Assembly: GCF_036013915.1 (NCBI RefSeq)
Contig: NZ_CP107899.1
Location: 682,001-746,000, forward strand
DNA from: Streptomyces sp. NBC_00464
GTDB taxonomy: Bacteria > Actinomycetota > Actinomycetes > Streptomycetales > Streptomycetaceae
DNA: 64,000 bases
Reading direction: 5' to 3'
Shown: positions 7,887-15,940 of the stretch, one piece after another
How positions within the stretch are numbered: position 1 is the first letter of the stretch
Layout of the letters: the number at the start of each line of letters is the position of its first letter
Position numbers and translations under genes: made by a program
Notes under the pieces: generated by a model
Database searches by the model: none
The model's input: the letters and a program-made list of their open reading frames with translations, nothing else
Told to the model about the DNA's origin: nothing

Positions 7887-8435
7887 TCAGTCCCCGGGGT
7901 GGGCCATCGCGTCGATGGCGACCGCCGCCGCCAGGACGGTGGCAGGGTCGGCATCCGGCCCGACGTCGAGGCCGTAGGTGTCCCGGACGCGGAACCACTT
8001 CTTCGACACCTCGGCCACTTTGTAGCCGTCCCGCTCGATCGTGTACTCGTGGTCGAGGATGTTGCCGACCACGCGCAGGTCCTCGCCGTCCTCCTGCTTG
8101 ATCCGCCACCGGTCGCGCAGCGGTCCGATGACGGCCTTCTTGACGATCGCCACGCGCCGGCCGTCGGCGTCCTCGATCGCCATCGAGTCCTTGATCCGCA
8201 GCGGCCGACTCTGCACTGTGGCGACGCGCCGCCCGTCGCGGTCCTCGATGTGGTACGTCCGGCGTGCCCGCAGTGCCTTGCCGTTGACCTTGTACTGATG
8301 GTCGCCGGCCTCGTCGTCGATCCAGTAATCGTCGCCGATGGAGATCATCTTCTGCCGCATCCGAAAGCGGGTCACGCCTTCGCCGTGGTCGAACGCACGA
8401 TTGGCGTGACGGCGGTCCTTGCGCTCCTGGAACAT
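7887..8435 (-). CDS. LURP-one-related (LOR/tubby C-terminal-like) family protein
   Basis: A 182-aa soluble protein with the LOR signature beta-strand repeats: MISIGDDYWIDDEAGDHQYK, ALRARRTYHIEDRDGRRVAT, SRPLRIKDSMAIEDADGRRV and GNILDHEYTIERDGYKVAEV. The fold resembles the tubby C-terminal barrel and phospholipid scramblases. Bacterial members have no settled function. ATG 8435 is chosen over further-upstream codons because GGAAGGA lies six bases before it. It is followed downstream by the convergent SHOCT gene and preceded by an IS3 remnant. Confidence 0.85.
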   Translation of the reverse strand: MFQERKDRRHANRAFDHGEGVTRFRMRQKMISIGDDYWIDDEAGDHQYKVNGKALRARRTYHIEDRDGRRVATVQSRPLRIKDSMAIEDADGRRVAIVKKAVIGPLRDRWRIKQEDGEDLRVVGNILDHEYTIERDGYKVAEVSKKWFRVRDTYGLDVGPDADPATVLAAAVAIDAMAHPGD

Positions 8436-8561
8436 CACGCGTCCTTCCCGCCGTCTGTCGAGGGATCGGACCGGGCTCCGTGACGGCAGTCCCACCTTTC
8501 CTATCCCGCTCTCGGCAGACCCGCACCTTTTGGGAGGCGCCTCGGACTGACAGGCGCCTCA

Positions 8562-8872
8562 GGTGAGCTGCCCTGAGTTTTGCAGCGGCCGGTTTTTGTG
8601 GTTTCAGGCGGAGTTGGTTGTCGCCTGGGATCGGTGGTGCTGGGCCTCGAATTCTTCGGGTGGGAGGTAGTCGAGGGCGGAGCGCAGGCGTTCGGTGTTG
8701 TACCAGCCGACACACTGAACGGCTGCGCGTTCGACCTGGTCAGCGTCGCGCCATGGGCCGTGGTGCTCGATCGATTCGGCTTCGAGGGAGCCGTTGAGGG
8801 CCTCTGCCATCGCGTTGTCATAGCTGTCGGCGACGGAGCCGACGGACGCGGTCGCGCCGGCCTCGTCCCACA
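8562..8872 (-). mobile_element. IS3-family transposase (OrfB) 3' remnant with IS end
   Basis: On the minus strand, frame-intact residues from about 8872 to the stop at 8604 read GSVADSYDNAMAEALNGSLE, then CVGWYNTERLRSALDYLPPE and EFEAQHHRSQ. This is the rve-core C-terminus of IS3-group OrfB proteins, including the last acidic catalytic region. Nothing of the N-terminal two thirds or OrfA is present. About 40 bp after the stop, TGAGCTGCCCTGAGTTTTGC (8562-8581) resembles a terminal repeat. The left end is lost, so the element is dead. The stretch 8873-9007 holds nothing recognisable. Confidence 0.8.
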
Positions 8873-9007
8873 GCGAGGAGGGGCGGGCGGAGCCGAGGAG
8901 CGAAGGACGGGTCGGCGCTGCGCGGGATCGCACCGGGCCTCCCGCTCACCCGGCGGCCTGGCTCTCCCTCTCTGTTCGCGTCGCATGCTGCGCGAGCAGG
9001 TACGGGG

Positions 9008-11434
9008 TTACCCGCCGGCCCCGGCCATCCGGCGCTGCAGTTCCGCGTGGCGGAACTGGTAGACCGCCCCGACCTGGCGCAGGACCCCTCGGTGTTCATG
9101 AGCGTCGGCCAGGAATTGCATGAGCCGCCAGGGCAGCCGTCCGCGCAGAGCCAACCAGTAGTGCGCGAGGCGGAACGTCCCACCCGCTGCCTGGGTGAAG
9201 GCGATCGCGAGTCCCGAGATGACGCCCATGGCGGCACCGGGAGCAAGACCGGCGGTGAGCAGTACGGCCGGATCGGTGGCGAGCTGCAGTTCGGTGGTGA
9301 CAGCCAGGCCGGTCACCAGATCGACGACGGTCCCGACGGCGAGCGCCATGCCGAGGAAGATCAACGCGAAGGTGCGGACGTCGCGACGCAATACCGCGTT
9401 GGGGTCTCCCGCCGCAGTCAGGTCCGTAGGAACTCCGGTGAGCCCGGCGATGAGAGTGCCGACGACTCCGGTGACGAGGCCGACCATGCCCCCGGCAGCG
9501 AGCCCCGCGACGAGTCCAGCCGCCAGGGCGAGCGCGCACCCCACCGCGAGACCCCCGGCCGCGCCGACAGGCGACCAGTGCAACCTCTGCGCCGGCTCGC
9601 TCCGCCCCGTGAGCCAGGCCGTGAGCCCGGCCGCCAGGCCGATGCCCACGCCGTTGATGATCCCGGACGGAAGGCCAGGACCGATACCGGACATGAGACC
9701 AGCTGTGGCCCCGCCAACGGTTCCACCGACAAGGCCGCCTTTCGGGCCGCTGGCGGGCCCGACGGCCAGCCCCACGCCCAGTCCGGCCGCGATGCCTCCC
9801 GCCGGGCCGACGGCGAACCCGATGTCCAGAAAGCTCGCCAGCCCTGACAACAGACCGCCCAGGAGCCCTCCGGCCAGGCCACCGGCCAGTCCGCTCAGGG
9901 CGCCCCGGCCAGACCCGCTGACCCGTCGGACCGGCAGCGCGACCAGGAATCCCAGGAGAATGCCACTTCCCAGACCAGCACCGAAGCCGATGCCGATGTT
10001 CGCTCCGAAGCCGGCGACAAGCGCACCGACAAGGCCACTCGTAGCCCCCATCAGAAGGCCGACGAGAGACCTCGGGGCGGAGTGCCGCAGGTGCCACCAC
10101 GCAAAGTCGGTGGTTCCCTGCAGCCGCGATTCCAGATGGGCGCCGAGGAAGGCCAGCCAGCGTTGAGCGTCCGCGGCCTGCCAGCGGGGACGCTTCCGGG
10201 GATCCGGGTGGGGCCGGTAGGCCGCCGGAATAAAGGCGTCGAAAAGGTACTGCTGGATGCTGCTCACCGTGGGGAAGCGCGTCATGTCGCACAGTTCGGC
10301 AGGGTTCGGGAGGGAGCCGGTCTGTTCGCCGGGTCGGGGGTTGTAGAGGGTGCGGGCCAAGAAGAGCATGAGCGGCGTGCTGAGAGCCTGGGCGAGGGCG
10401 GTGTCGTCATTGCTGAGGTGGCTTATCACGGGTGCCCAGCGTGCGGCCGCGGCCGTGCCCGAACCGCCCGAATCACGCAGCAGGTACTCGTCCGTCACCT
10501 CGTGGTCTACCGGCTGAAGTGCCACCCCCGCTACCCCGGACAACTTCGATGGGACGGACGTGGTGGGGGCCAGCGCCTCCCGGAACTCGTGTTCCCTGCT
10601 GGACAGGACGATCCTCCCACCCGGTGACAGAGCGGCGTTGACCTGGCTGAGCGCCGCCGGGCGTACGGCTGCGGGAATCTCGTCGAGCCCGTCCAGGACG
10701 GGAAGCAGCAGACGGTGCGTGATCAGCGCCTGTGCCCAGTTCATACGTTCCAGGAAGCCGTGGCCCGGTGCTCGCAGGGCTGGGTAGTCCTGGAGGAGTT
10801 GCTCACACATCCAACTCTCCAAGTCCTGCTCGGACGGATTCCATGTGGAGAGGGAAAAGAGGATCGGCACAGCACCCCCGAGCGGTCGCCGCTCCAGCAG
10901 CGACAGAACCAGGCGAACCAGCAGGATGGTCTTGCCGGAGCCTGGTGCGCCGAGCACGACCAACCGACCGGTAGGGACGCTTTCCAGTACGTTGTCGATG
11001 GCGCCGTCGGTGCCCGCAAGTGCATGGGGGTCCGATGCCCAGGCGCCTGGGTCGCTGTGCAGCCCGCTGGGCCATGCAGCGGCTGCCGACGTGATGTGTC
11101 GCCACTCCTCCACCAGCTCCCCGGCCGCCGGCTTCCAGGACACTGCCAACGGGTAGGGATCGTTGAGCCGCCGCACGCGTGTCTCGGCTTCCCACTGACG
11201 GCGGACGGCGACAGCCAGCTCGTCGGCGATCTGTTCCAGTCCCCTACCCGTGGCGGCTTCGACGCGGTCGGCGCGGAATGCCGCCCAGGCCAGGTAGGTA
11301 CCGGCAAGCGTCGGAAGAAGACCCGCGGCCGCCGACGCCACTCCCGACCCGGTCACGCGGGCGATCGCCAGCGCCCCACAGACACCTGCCAGGAACAGCC
11401 CGAGAACGATCGCACCCGTACGTCGTGTCGGCAC
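9008..11434 (-). CDS. NACHT-domain NTPase with membrane segments and glycine-rich tail
   Basis: An 808-aa STAND NTPase. It starts with two membrane segments (about residues 7-26 and 30-55). The NACHT core carries Walker A LGAPGSGKTILL (about 162-169), Walker B LLPVLDGLDEI (about 247-252) and the SSREHEF sensor region. Residues about 450-760 form a long Gly/Ala-rich hydrophobic stretch with many GxxxG-like steps, so the protein is probably deeply membrane embedded. The end (YQFRHAELQRRMAG) is typical of actinobacterial NACHT proteins. GTG 11434 is preferred because GAGGGGAG stands seven bases upstream; a TTG at 11476 would add 14 residues without a better site. Function is unknown. NACHT proteins act in signalling and, in several bacterial families, in antiphage defence. 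Confidence 0.85.
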   Translation of the reverse strand: MPTRRTGAIVLGLFLAGVCGALAIARVTGSGVASAAAGLLPTLAGTYLAWAAFRADRVEAATGRGLEQIADELAVAVRRQWEAETRVRRLNDPYPLAVSWKPAAGELVEEWRHITSAAAAWPSGLHSDPGAWASDPHALAGTDGAIDNVLESVPTGRLVVLGAPGSGKTILLVRLVLSLLERRPLGGAVPILFSLSTWNPSEQDLESWMCEQLLQDYPALRAPGHGFLERMNWAQALITHRLLLPVLDGLDEIPAAVRPAALSQVNAALSPGGRIVLSSREHEFREALAPTTSVPSKLSGVAGVALQPVDHEVTDEYLLRDSGGSGTAAAARWAPVISHLSNDDTALAQALSTPLMLFLARTLYNPRPGEQTGSLPNPAELCDMTRFPTVSSIQQYLFDAFIPAAYRPHPDPRKRPRWQAADAQRWLAFLGAHLESRLQGTTDFAWWHLRHSAPRSLVGLLMGATSGLVGALVAGFGANIGIGFGAGLGSGILLGFLVALPVRRVSGSGRGALSGLAGGLAGGLLGGLLSGLASFLDIGFAVGPAGGIAAGLGVGLAVGPASGPKGGLVGGTVGGATAGLMSGIGPGLPSGIINGVGIGLAAGLTAWLTGRSEPAQRLHWSPVGAAGGLAVGCALALAAGLVAGLAAGGMVGLVTGVVGTLIAGLTGVPTDLTAAGDPNAVLRRDVRTFALIFLGMALAVGTVVDLVTGLAVTTELQLATDPAVLLTAGLAPGAAMGVISGLAIAFTQAAGGTFRLAHYWLALRGRLPWRLMQFLADAHEHRGVLRQVGAVYQFRHAELQRRMAGAGG

Positions 11435-11838
11435 CTCGAGACTCCCCTCACCATGGCCGCGAAGAGCCACCGCCAAGTTCGTGATCAGCTACGAGTTTGG
11501 GCCCGACGTACACGAGTCGGAAGGTGTTGCTCGGGAATCAGCCGGAAGTGACCCGTCCCTGGGAGAAGCGTGCGTGCGAGCAGGGTCAGGACTTCCTGCC
11601 ATTACCGCGCGCGGGACGTAGAAACAAGCCATCGCGGCCCGCACCAGGGTCCCCGTCGGCGGTCGTGGCCCGCAGTGGCGGGGAGAGCGTGTTCGCTTCC
11701 CGTGGGTGTTGCCCAACGGGCTCCTTCGGCGGTCAGAGGGCGGCGCGGGTCGGCAAGCGCATCTGCTGCGAGGCCACTACTGGCGATTGATCCATGCCGC
11801 AGGTAGCCCACGATCGGCACATGCCCCCGGGAACCGCG
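11435..11838. other. Intergenic stretch without recognisable gene
   Basis: About 400 bases between the NACHT gene start and the VOC gene end. Several short open frames exist on both strands, but none shows codon-position bias or a known motif. It must contain the NACHT promoter. No clear hairpin or repeat was found. Confidence 0.5.
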
Positions 11839-12207
11839 TCACCGGGCCGGGATCGGTTGGGTGAGGTTCACCGGGTTGCCGTCGGGGTCCTTGATGTGGG
11901 CGACGCGCTGTCCCCACGGCATGTCCTTGGGGCCTCCCCCGACCGAGCCGCCGAGCGCCTCCACCCGGGCGAGCGTCTCGTCGACGTCGTCGACACCGAT
12001 GCTGAGCAGGATCCGCGGCGCCGCCCCGGCCCCCGGGTCCGCCTTGGTCACCAGCCCGAGGTCGGTGTCGCCGATGCGCAGGCCGCGGTAGAAGGCCGGG
12101 CCTTCCTCCGGTACCCGGAAGATCTCCACGGCGCCGAACAACTTCGTATAGAAGCCGAGTAGAACGTCCTGGTCGGCAGTCAGGATCACGGGCTGGATGG
12201 TGGACAT
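11839..12207 (-). CDS. VOC-superfamily (glyoxalase/bleomycin-resistance fold) protein
   Basis: A 122-aa single VOC module with paired beta-alpha-beta-beta-beta units: PVILTADQDVLLGFYTKLFG, FYRGLRIGDTDLGLVT, ILLSIGVDDVDETLARVEAL and HIKDPDGNPVNLTQP. Family members bind divalent metal and act as dioxygenases, isomerases or antibiotic-sequestering proteins. The substrate here is not predictable. ATG 12207 has AGGAG a few bases upstream. An 18-bp inverted repeat sits 35-52 bp upstream. Confidence 0.88.
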   Translation of the reverse strand: MSTIQPVILTADQDVLLGFYTKLFGAVEIFRVPEEGPAFYRGLRIGDTDLGLVTKADPGAGAAPRILLSIGVDDVDETLARVEALGGSVGGGPKDMPWGQRVAHIKDPDGNPVNLTQPIPAR

Positions 12208-12241
12208 GGCACTCCTGTCGGGAACGGTTGTGTCTTGGGTA

Positions 12242-12259
12242 GACCGTTCGAGAACGGTC
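12242..12259. promoter_or_regulatory. Inverted repeat GACCGTTC-GA-GAACGGTC upstream of VOC gene
   Basis: Perfect 8-bp arms with a two-base centre lie 35-52 bp upstream of the VOC start. A third half-site, GAACGGTT, lies at 12222-12229. This is the layout of an operator for a TetR- or MarR-type dimer. No cognate regulator gene adjoins it, so the regulator is unknown or has been lost with the decayed neighbours. Confidence 0.5.
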
Positions 12260-12424
12260 AACTCATCGGCAAAACCACCGCGCCGGACGACCTGCAACAC
12301 AGGCTGCCGCCGCCCACGACGAGCACGAGTACCCCGGAACGAGGTCACGCCACCCTGCTGACCTGCCACATCAGGATGGCGGAGCTTCTTTGTATCGAGA
12401 AGCCGTCGCTGTTCATGGTGGCGA

Positions 12425-12890
12425 TTACGCGGACGGACTTCCTGGTGCCGGTCTCGCTGGGTGCGGGGCAGGGGCCAGGGACCGTCCAACGGCTGGCTGA
12501 GGTTCGAGGAATTCAAGTGCTCGCGGGACGAACAGGTCGTGGTTCTGGAAGATCGCGCCGTGTCCGGCGTCGGGGTAGAGGGGGACGAGTTCGCCTCGGG
12601 GCAGCCGGGCAGCCAGGTCGATGGTCGTCCGTGCGCTCCTTCAGCCGCGCCAGGAACTCGCGCGCCGCCCGTCGGCCACCCTCGGTCCGGGTGAAGAAGA
12701 GGTAGTGCTTCGGGTCCTTGCGCCGCAGGGTCGCCCTCAGCATGTCTTGGACAGTGACGGACGTGACCTTGTCGATGCCGGGTCCGCCGGCGGGGCCCGC
12801 GCCCGCGAGGATGAGCTTGCGTACGAGATCGGGTTCCTCGGCCGCGATGACCTGGGCGATGAAGCCTCCCATCGACAGGCCAGCTGTACA
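12425..12890 (-). pseudogene. Alpha/beta-hydrolase, truncated and frameshifted
   Basis: On the minus strand the nucleophile elbow AGLSMGGFIAQVIAAEEPDL and the following LVRKLILAGAGPAGG read in one frame as far as LARLKERTDD (about 12625). A frameshift then moves the frame to DLAARLPRGELVPLYPDAGH followed by GAIFQNHDLFVPRALEFLEP, which restores the catalytic His motif and runs to a TAA at 12425. The first third of the protein, including the oxyanion HG motif, is missing: upstream of the elbow the frame reads unrelated residues. This is a dead member of the alpha/beta-hydrolase family, with 12260-12424 otherwise empty. Confidence 0.8.
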
Positions 12891-12941
12891 GGAACTTCTC
12901 GTGGTCCGCGGTGACGGGTGCTCCGCGGCTCGTTCCCGCCC

Positions 12942-13946
12942 TCACGTCATCGTGACGACGACCTTGCCGGCCTTTGCCCGTCCCTTTTCGACGTACTCCA
13001 TCGCCTGGAGGGTTTCGTCGAACGGGAAGACGCGGTCGACGACGGGGCGGATCTTTCCGGCGTCGATGAGAGGGGTGAGTTCGCGCAGTTGGTCGCCGTT
13101 GGCCTTCATGAAAAGGAACGAGTACGTCACACCGTGGCGCTTGGCGCTGCGCCGGGTCCTGAAGCTGAGGGCGGTCATGGCCAGGCGGAGGATCGGGTTC
13201 GCGCCGAGTTCGCGGGCGAAGGCCGGGTCGGGCGGGCCCGCGACGCTGATGGCCATGCCGCCGGGCCTGAGCACGCGCAGGGACTTGGCGAGGTTCTCGC
13301 CGCCGAGGCTGTCCAGGACGACGTCGTAGCCGTCGAGGAGCTCCTCGAAGTCCTGCGTGCGGTAGTCGACGACGATGTCCGCGCCGAGGTCCTTGGCCAG
13401 GTCGACCTTGGTGGTGCTCACGGTGGTGGCCACGTGCGCGCCCAGCGCCTTGGCCAGCTGGACGGCGATGGAGCCCAGGCCGCCGGCGCCCGCGTGGACG
13501 AGGACCTTCTGGCCCGGCTGCACGTGGGCCCGCTCGACCAGGGCCTGCCATGCGGTCAGTGCGACCAGTGGGAGGGAGGCGGCCTCGGCCATGGTGAGGG
13601 TGGCGGGTTTGGGTGCCAGGTCGTTCTGGTGGACGGCGATGAGTTCGGCGAAGGTGCCGATGCGGTCCTTGTCGGGCCGGGCGTAGACCTCGTCGCCCAC
13701 CGCGAACCGGGTGACGGACGGGCCGACCCGGACGACCGTCCCGGCGAGGTCGTTGCCCAGGACGAGCGGGAGACGGTAAGGCATGAACGCCTTGAAGTCC
13801 CCGTTGCGGATCCTGAGATCCAGCGGGTTGACGCCCGCCGCGTGGATCTTGACCAGAACGTCGTCGGCGCCCACCTGCGGGTCGGGTAGCTCGGCGGCGC
13901 GCATCTCTGCTTGGCCGCCGTATCTCTCGACCATGAAGGCCCTCAT
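12942..13946 (-). CDS. NADP-dependent zinc-less MDR oxidoreductase (quinone reductase-like)
   Basis: A 334-aa medium-chain dehydrogenase. The GroES-like N-terminal domain (VLVKIHAAGVNPLDLRIRNG, VLGNDLAGTVVRVG) is followed by the Rossmann domain with VLVHAGAGGLGSIAVQLAKA. The Zn-ligand cysteines of alcohol dehydrogenases are absent, as in quinone/enone reductases. ATG 13946 is supported by CGGAG about six bases upstream. It lies downstream of the SDR and the aldo/keto reductase stub on the same strand, so it is probably the end of a redox operon controlled by the TetR gene at 15079. The physiological electrophile is unknown. Confidence 0.9.
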   Translation of the reverse strand: MRAFMVERYGGQAEMRAAELPDPQVGADDVLVKIHAAGVNPLDLRIRNGDFKAFMPYRLPLVLGNDLAGTVVRVGPSVTRFAVGDEVYARPDKDRIGTFAELIAVHQNDLAPKPATLTMAEAASLPLVALTAWQALVERAHVQPGQKVLVHAGAGGLGSIAVQLAKALGAHVATTVSTTKVDLAKDLGADIVVDYRTQDFEELLDGYDVVLDSLGGENLAKSLRVLRPGGMAISVAGPPDPAFARELGANPILRLAMTALSFRTRRSAKRHGVTYSFLFMKANGDQLRELTPLIDAGKIRPVVDRVFPFDETLQAMEYVEKGRAKAGKVVVTMT

Positions 13947-14076
13947 CGTCGTCTCCGTTCCGATTCCTGCCCGTGAGAGGGCGGGGTTTCCACTCGCCCC
14001 GGGCTTCTCCCGGTACGAGACAGTTTCTGTTGTTCTTCTGGCTACGGCGCGGGCGCGCCGCAGCCCGCAGCCGCGT

Positions 14077-14214
14077 TCACCCATCAGGCCACCGGCACGA
14101 GCGGGCCTCGTCCGGCGCGCCGCCCGCTCCCCAGCCGGTGCCGAAGTTCGCGGTGCCGAGTGCGTACTCGGAGACGCGCAGTCCGGTCCGGTGGCCCAAG
14201 GTCGCGTAACGCAT
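14077..14214 (-). pseudogene. Aldo/keto reductase, N-terminal 45-aa stub
   Basis: An ATG at 14214 opens a frame reading MRYATLGHRTGLRVSEYALG then TANFGTGWGAGGAPDEARSC. This is the start of an aldo/keto reductase (strand 1 and the LG-x-NFG-x-GWG loop). After DEARS the frame goes into unrelated residues and stops at 14077. The remaining 280 or so residues, including the catalytic Asp/Tyr/Lys/His, are deleted. It sits between the SDR and the MDR oxidoreductase, indicating a deletion within a once longer oxidoreductase operon. The rest of 13947-14270 holds no other gene. Confidence 0.75.
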
Positions 14215-14270
14215 GAGATGCCCTCGTGCGAGGGGTCGGAAGGTGGTCGCGCCGGGGTGGAGGCGTGAGC

Positions 14271-14963
14271 TCAGCCGGCGTTCGGCTGGGGTGCCGCAGA
14301 AAGGCTCTGCTTGACGTACCGGCTGGTCTCGTCGGCGAGGATCTCGGGCAGGCCGGTCTCGATGCCGGACAGGGCCTGGGCCGCGACGTCGGCGGCGGAG
14401 ACCTTCTGATCGGCGGGTACGCCGGCGGCCATGTCGGTGTCCATGTAGCCGACGTGCAGCGCCGAGACGGTGATGCCGCGCGGTGCCAGCTCCTCGCGGG
14501 TCGCGTCGCTCAGCGCCCAGGCGGCGGCCTTGGAGGCCGCGTAGGAGCCGAGGCCGGCCGGGTGGAACCAGGACAGGGCGGACAGGACGTTGAGTACGGC
14601 GCCGCCACCGTTGCCCTCGATGACGGGGGCGAACGCGCGGGTCGCGACGAGCGGGCCGAAGAAGTTGGTCTCCATCTCCCGGCGCACCTCATCGACGTCG
14701 CCTCCGATCAGCGTCACCCCGGTGGAGATGCCCGCGTTGTTGATCAGCAGTGTCGCGTCGGACGCCACACGGGCGGCCTCCTGTATCGACGCCTCGTCCG
14801 TGACGTCCAGTCGCAGCGGGATGACGCCGGGGACATCGACCGTCTCCGGGCGTCGGGCCGCGCCGTACACCTTCGCGCCGCGCTCGACGAGCTGGGCGGC
14901 CAGGTGCCGCCCGAGCCCCCGGTTGGCGCCGGTGACGACCGCGACCGTGTTCTTCAGTTCCAT
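14271..14963 (-). CDS. Short-chain dehydrogenase/reductase (classical SDR)
   Basis: A 230-aa SDR. It has the cofactor motif TGANRGLG (about residues 11-18), the LLINNAGIS motif, catalytic Ser in VLNVLSALSWF and the YAASK catalytic Tyr/Lys pair, all in order. An Arg after the glycine motif and basic residues at the end of strand 2 suggest NADP(H). AGGAG precedes the ATG at 14963. It is transcribed divergently from a TetR gene with a perfect inverted repeat between them, the standard arrangement for TetR repression of an adjacent reductase. Confidence 0.93.
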   Translation of the reverse strand: MELKNTVAVVTGANRGLGRHLAAQLVERGAKVYGAARRPETVDVPGVIPLRLDVTDEASIQEAARVASDATLLINNAGISTGVTLIGGDVDEVRREMETNFFGPLVATRAFAPVIEGNGGGAVLNVLSALSWFHPAGLGSYAASKAAAWALSDATREELAPRGITVSALHVGYMDTDMAAGVPADQKVSAADVAAQALSGIETGLPEILADETSRYVKQSLSAAPQPNAG

Positions 14964-15008
14964 ACCTGCTCCTGGTGCCGGCGGGCGCCGGCGGCAGCCC
15001 GCAACAAA

Positions 15009-15030
15009 TTAGATTATGCACCCAATCTAA
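15009..15030. promoter_or_regulatory. Probable TetR operator between SDR and TetR genes
   Basis: Perfect inverted arms TTAGATT (15009-15015) and AATCTAA (15024-15030) are separated by eight bases in the AT-rich divergent promoter region. The site lies 46 bp upstream of the SDR start and 49 bp upstream of the TetR start, where a bound dimer could block both promoters. Confidence 0.72.
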
Positions 15031-15078
15031 ACATGGGTTTATGATAGATGCCAGTCGACATCCAAACGGGAGGTGGTC

Positions 15079-15639
15079 ATGGGCCGCGTATCGCAGGCAC
15101 AGGCGGAGGAGAATCGCAGGCGGGTCGTGGACACCGCATCCCGCCTGTTCCGGGAGCAGGGCACACAGGTCAGCGTCGCCGACCTGATGAAGGCGGCCGG
15201 TCTGACCCACGGCGCGTTCTACAAGCAGTTCGCCTCCAAGGAGGCGCTCGTCGACGAGGCCACCGCCCACGCCTTCGCCGAACTCACCCAGCGCTACGGC
15301 ACTGGGCTCGAGCAGCACGACGGGCAACGCGACGCCGCCCAGCAGGCGCTGATCGACACCTACCTCTCCGCCGAGCACCGCGACGACCCGGCGGACGGCT
15401 GCCCGGTCGCCGCGCTCGCCACCGACATCGCGCGCGAGGGCGGGGGACGTGCGGCCCGTCGCGTCTACACCGAGGGAGTGGCCGGCTTCGCCGACTTCCT
15501 CGCCACCGACGACCAGGACGGCATCGTCCGCCTCTGCACCCTGTTCGGCGCACTGGTCCTGTCCCGGGCCACCAAGGGCTCCCCACTGTCCGGGGAGATC
15601 CTCGCCGCCGCGCACGCAGCTTTGACGGAAACCGGCTGA
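15079..15639 (+). CDS. TetR-family transcriptional regulator
   Basis: A 186-aa regulator. The N-terminal HTH (RVVDTASRLFREQGTQVSVA, DLMKAAGLTHGAFYKQFASK) is the TetR signature. The C-terminal domain has the ADGCPVAALATDIAREGG segment seen in regulators that sense electrophiles or aromatic compounds near oxidoreductases. ATG 15079 is chosen because GGGAGG ends five bases upstream; the GTG at 15073 would overlap that site. It most likely represses the divergent SDR-MDR unit and itself through the repeat at 15009-15030. Confidence 0.92.
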   Translation: MGRVSQAQAEENRRRVVDTASRLFREQGTQVSVADLMKAAGLTHGAFYKQFASKEALVDEATAHAFAELTQRYGTGLEQHDGQRDAAQQALIDTYLSAEHRDDPADGCPVAALATDIAREGGGRAARRVYTEGVAGFADFLATDDQDGIVRLCTLFGALVLSRATKGSPLSGEILAAAHAALTETG

Positions 15640-15940
15640 TCAAGGGCGCGCGCTCGTGGGCGACGAGGCGTCTGCGGCCAGGCGGAGACGGTGGGAAAGG
15701 CGCCGGCGTCCGGCGCACCGACTGAGCGTCGATGATCCCCGCCGAAGGCTGCGCCTCACGGCCTCGCGCTCACGAACCTTCCCACGCAGCCGGTCATGGA
15801 ATTCCGCGACCGGCCCGTGCTCCCGCCACCGCCGGAAGAGGCCCTGCCTTCATGCCCCGACGGGCCACGGACCACCCGCGCGGGAACCTTGTTCACCCCA
15901 CACGCTCCACGACCACCGACCGAGCTGACAGGTGCCGGTG
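15640..15940. other. Convergent intergenic gap, no gene seen
   Basis: About 300 bases separate the ends of the TetR gene and the kinase gene. No frame has a start with a ribosome-binding site or a family signature, and no strong terminator stem was found. Confidence 0.5.

Noticed and set aside
11839..13551. 570-residue frame merging the VOC protein with upstream sequence
   Set aside because: The N-terminal 448 residues are antisense or out-of-frame translation of the MDR gene and hydrolase pseudogene. The VOC gene starts at ATG 12207 with its own AGGAG.
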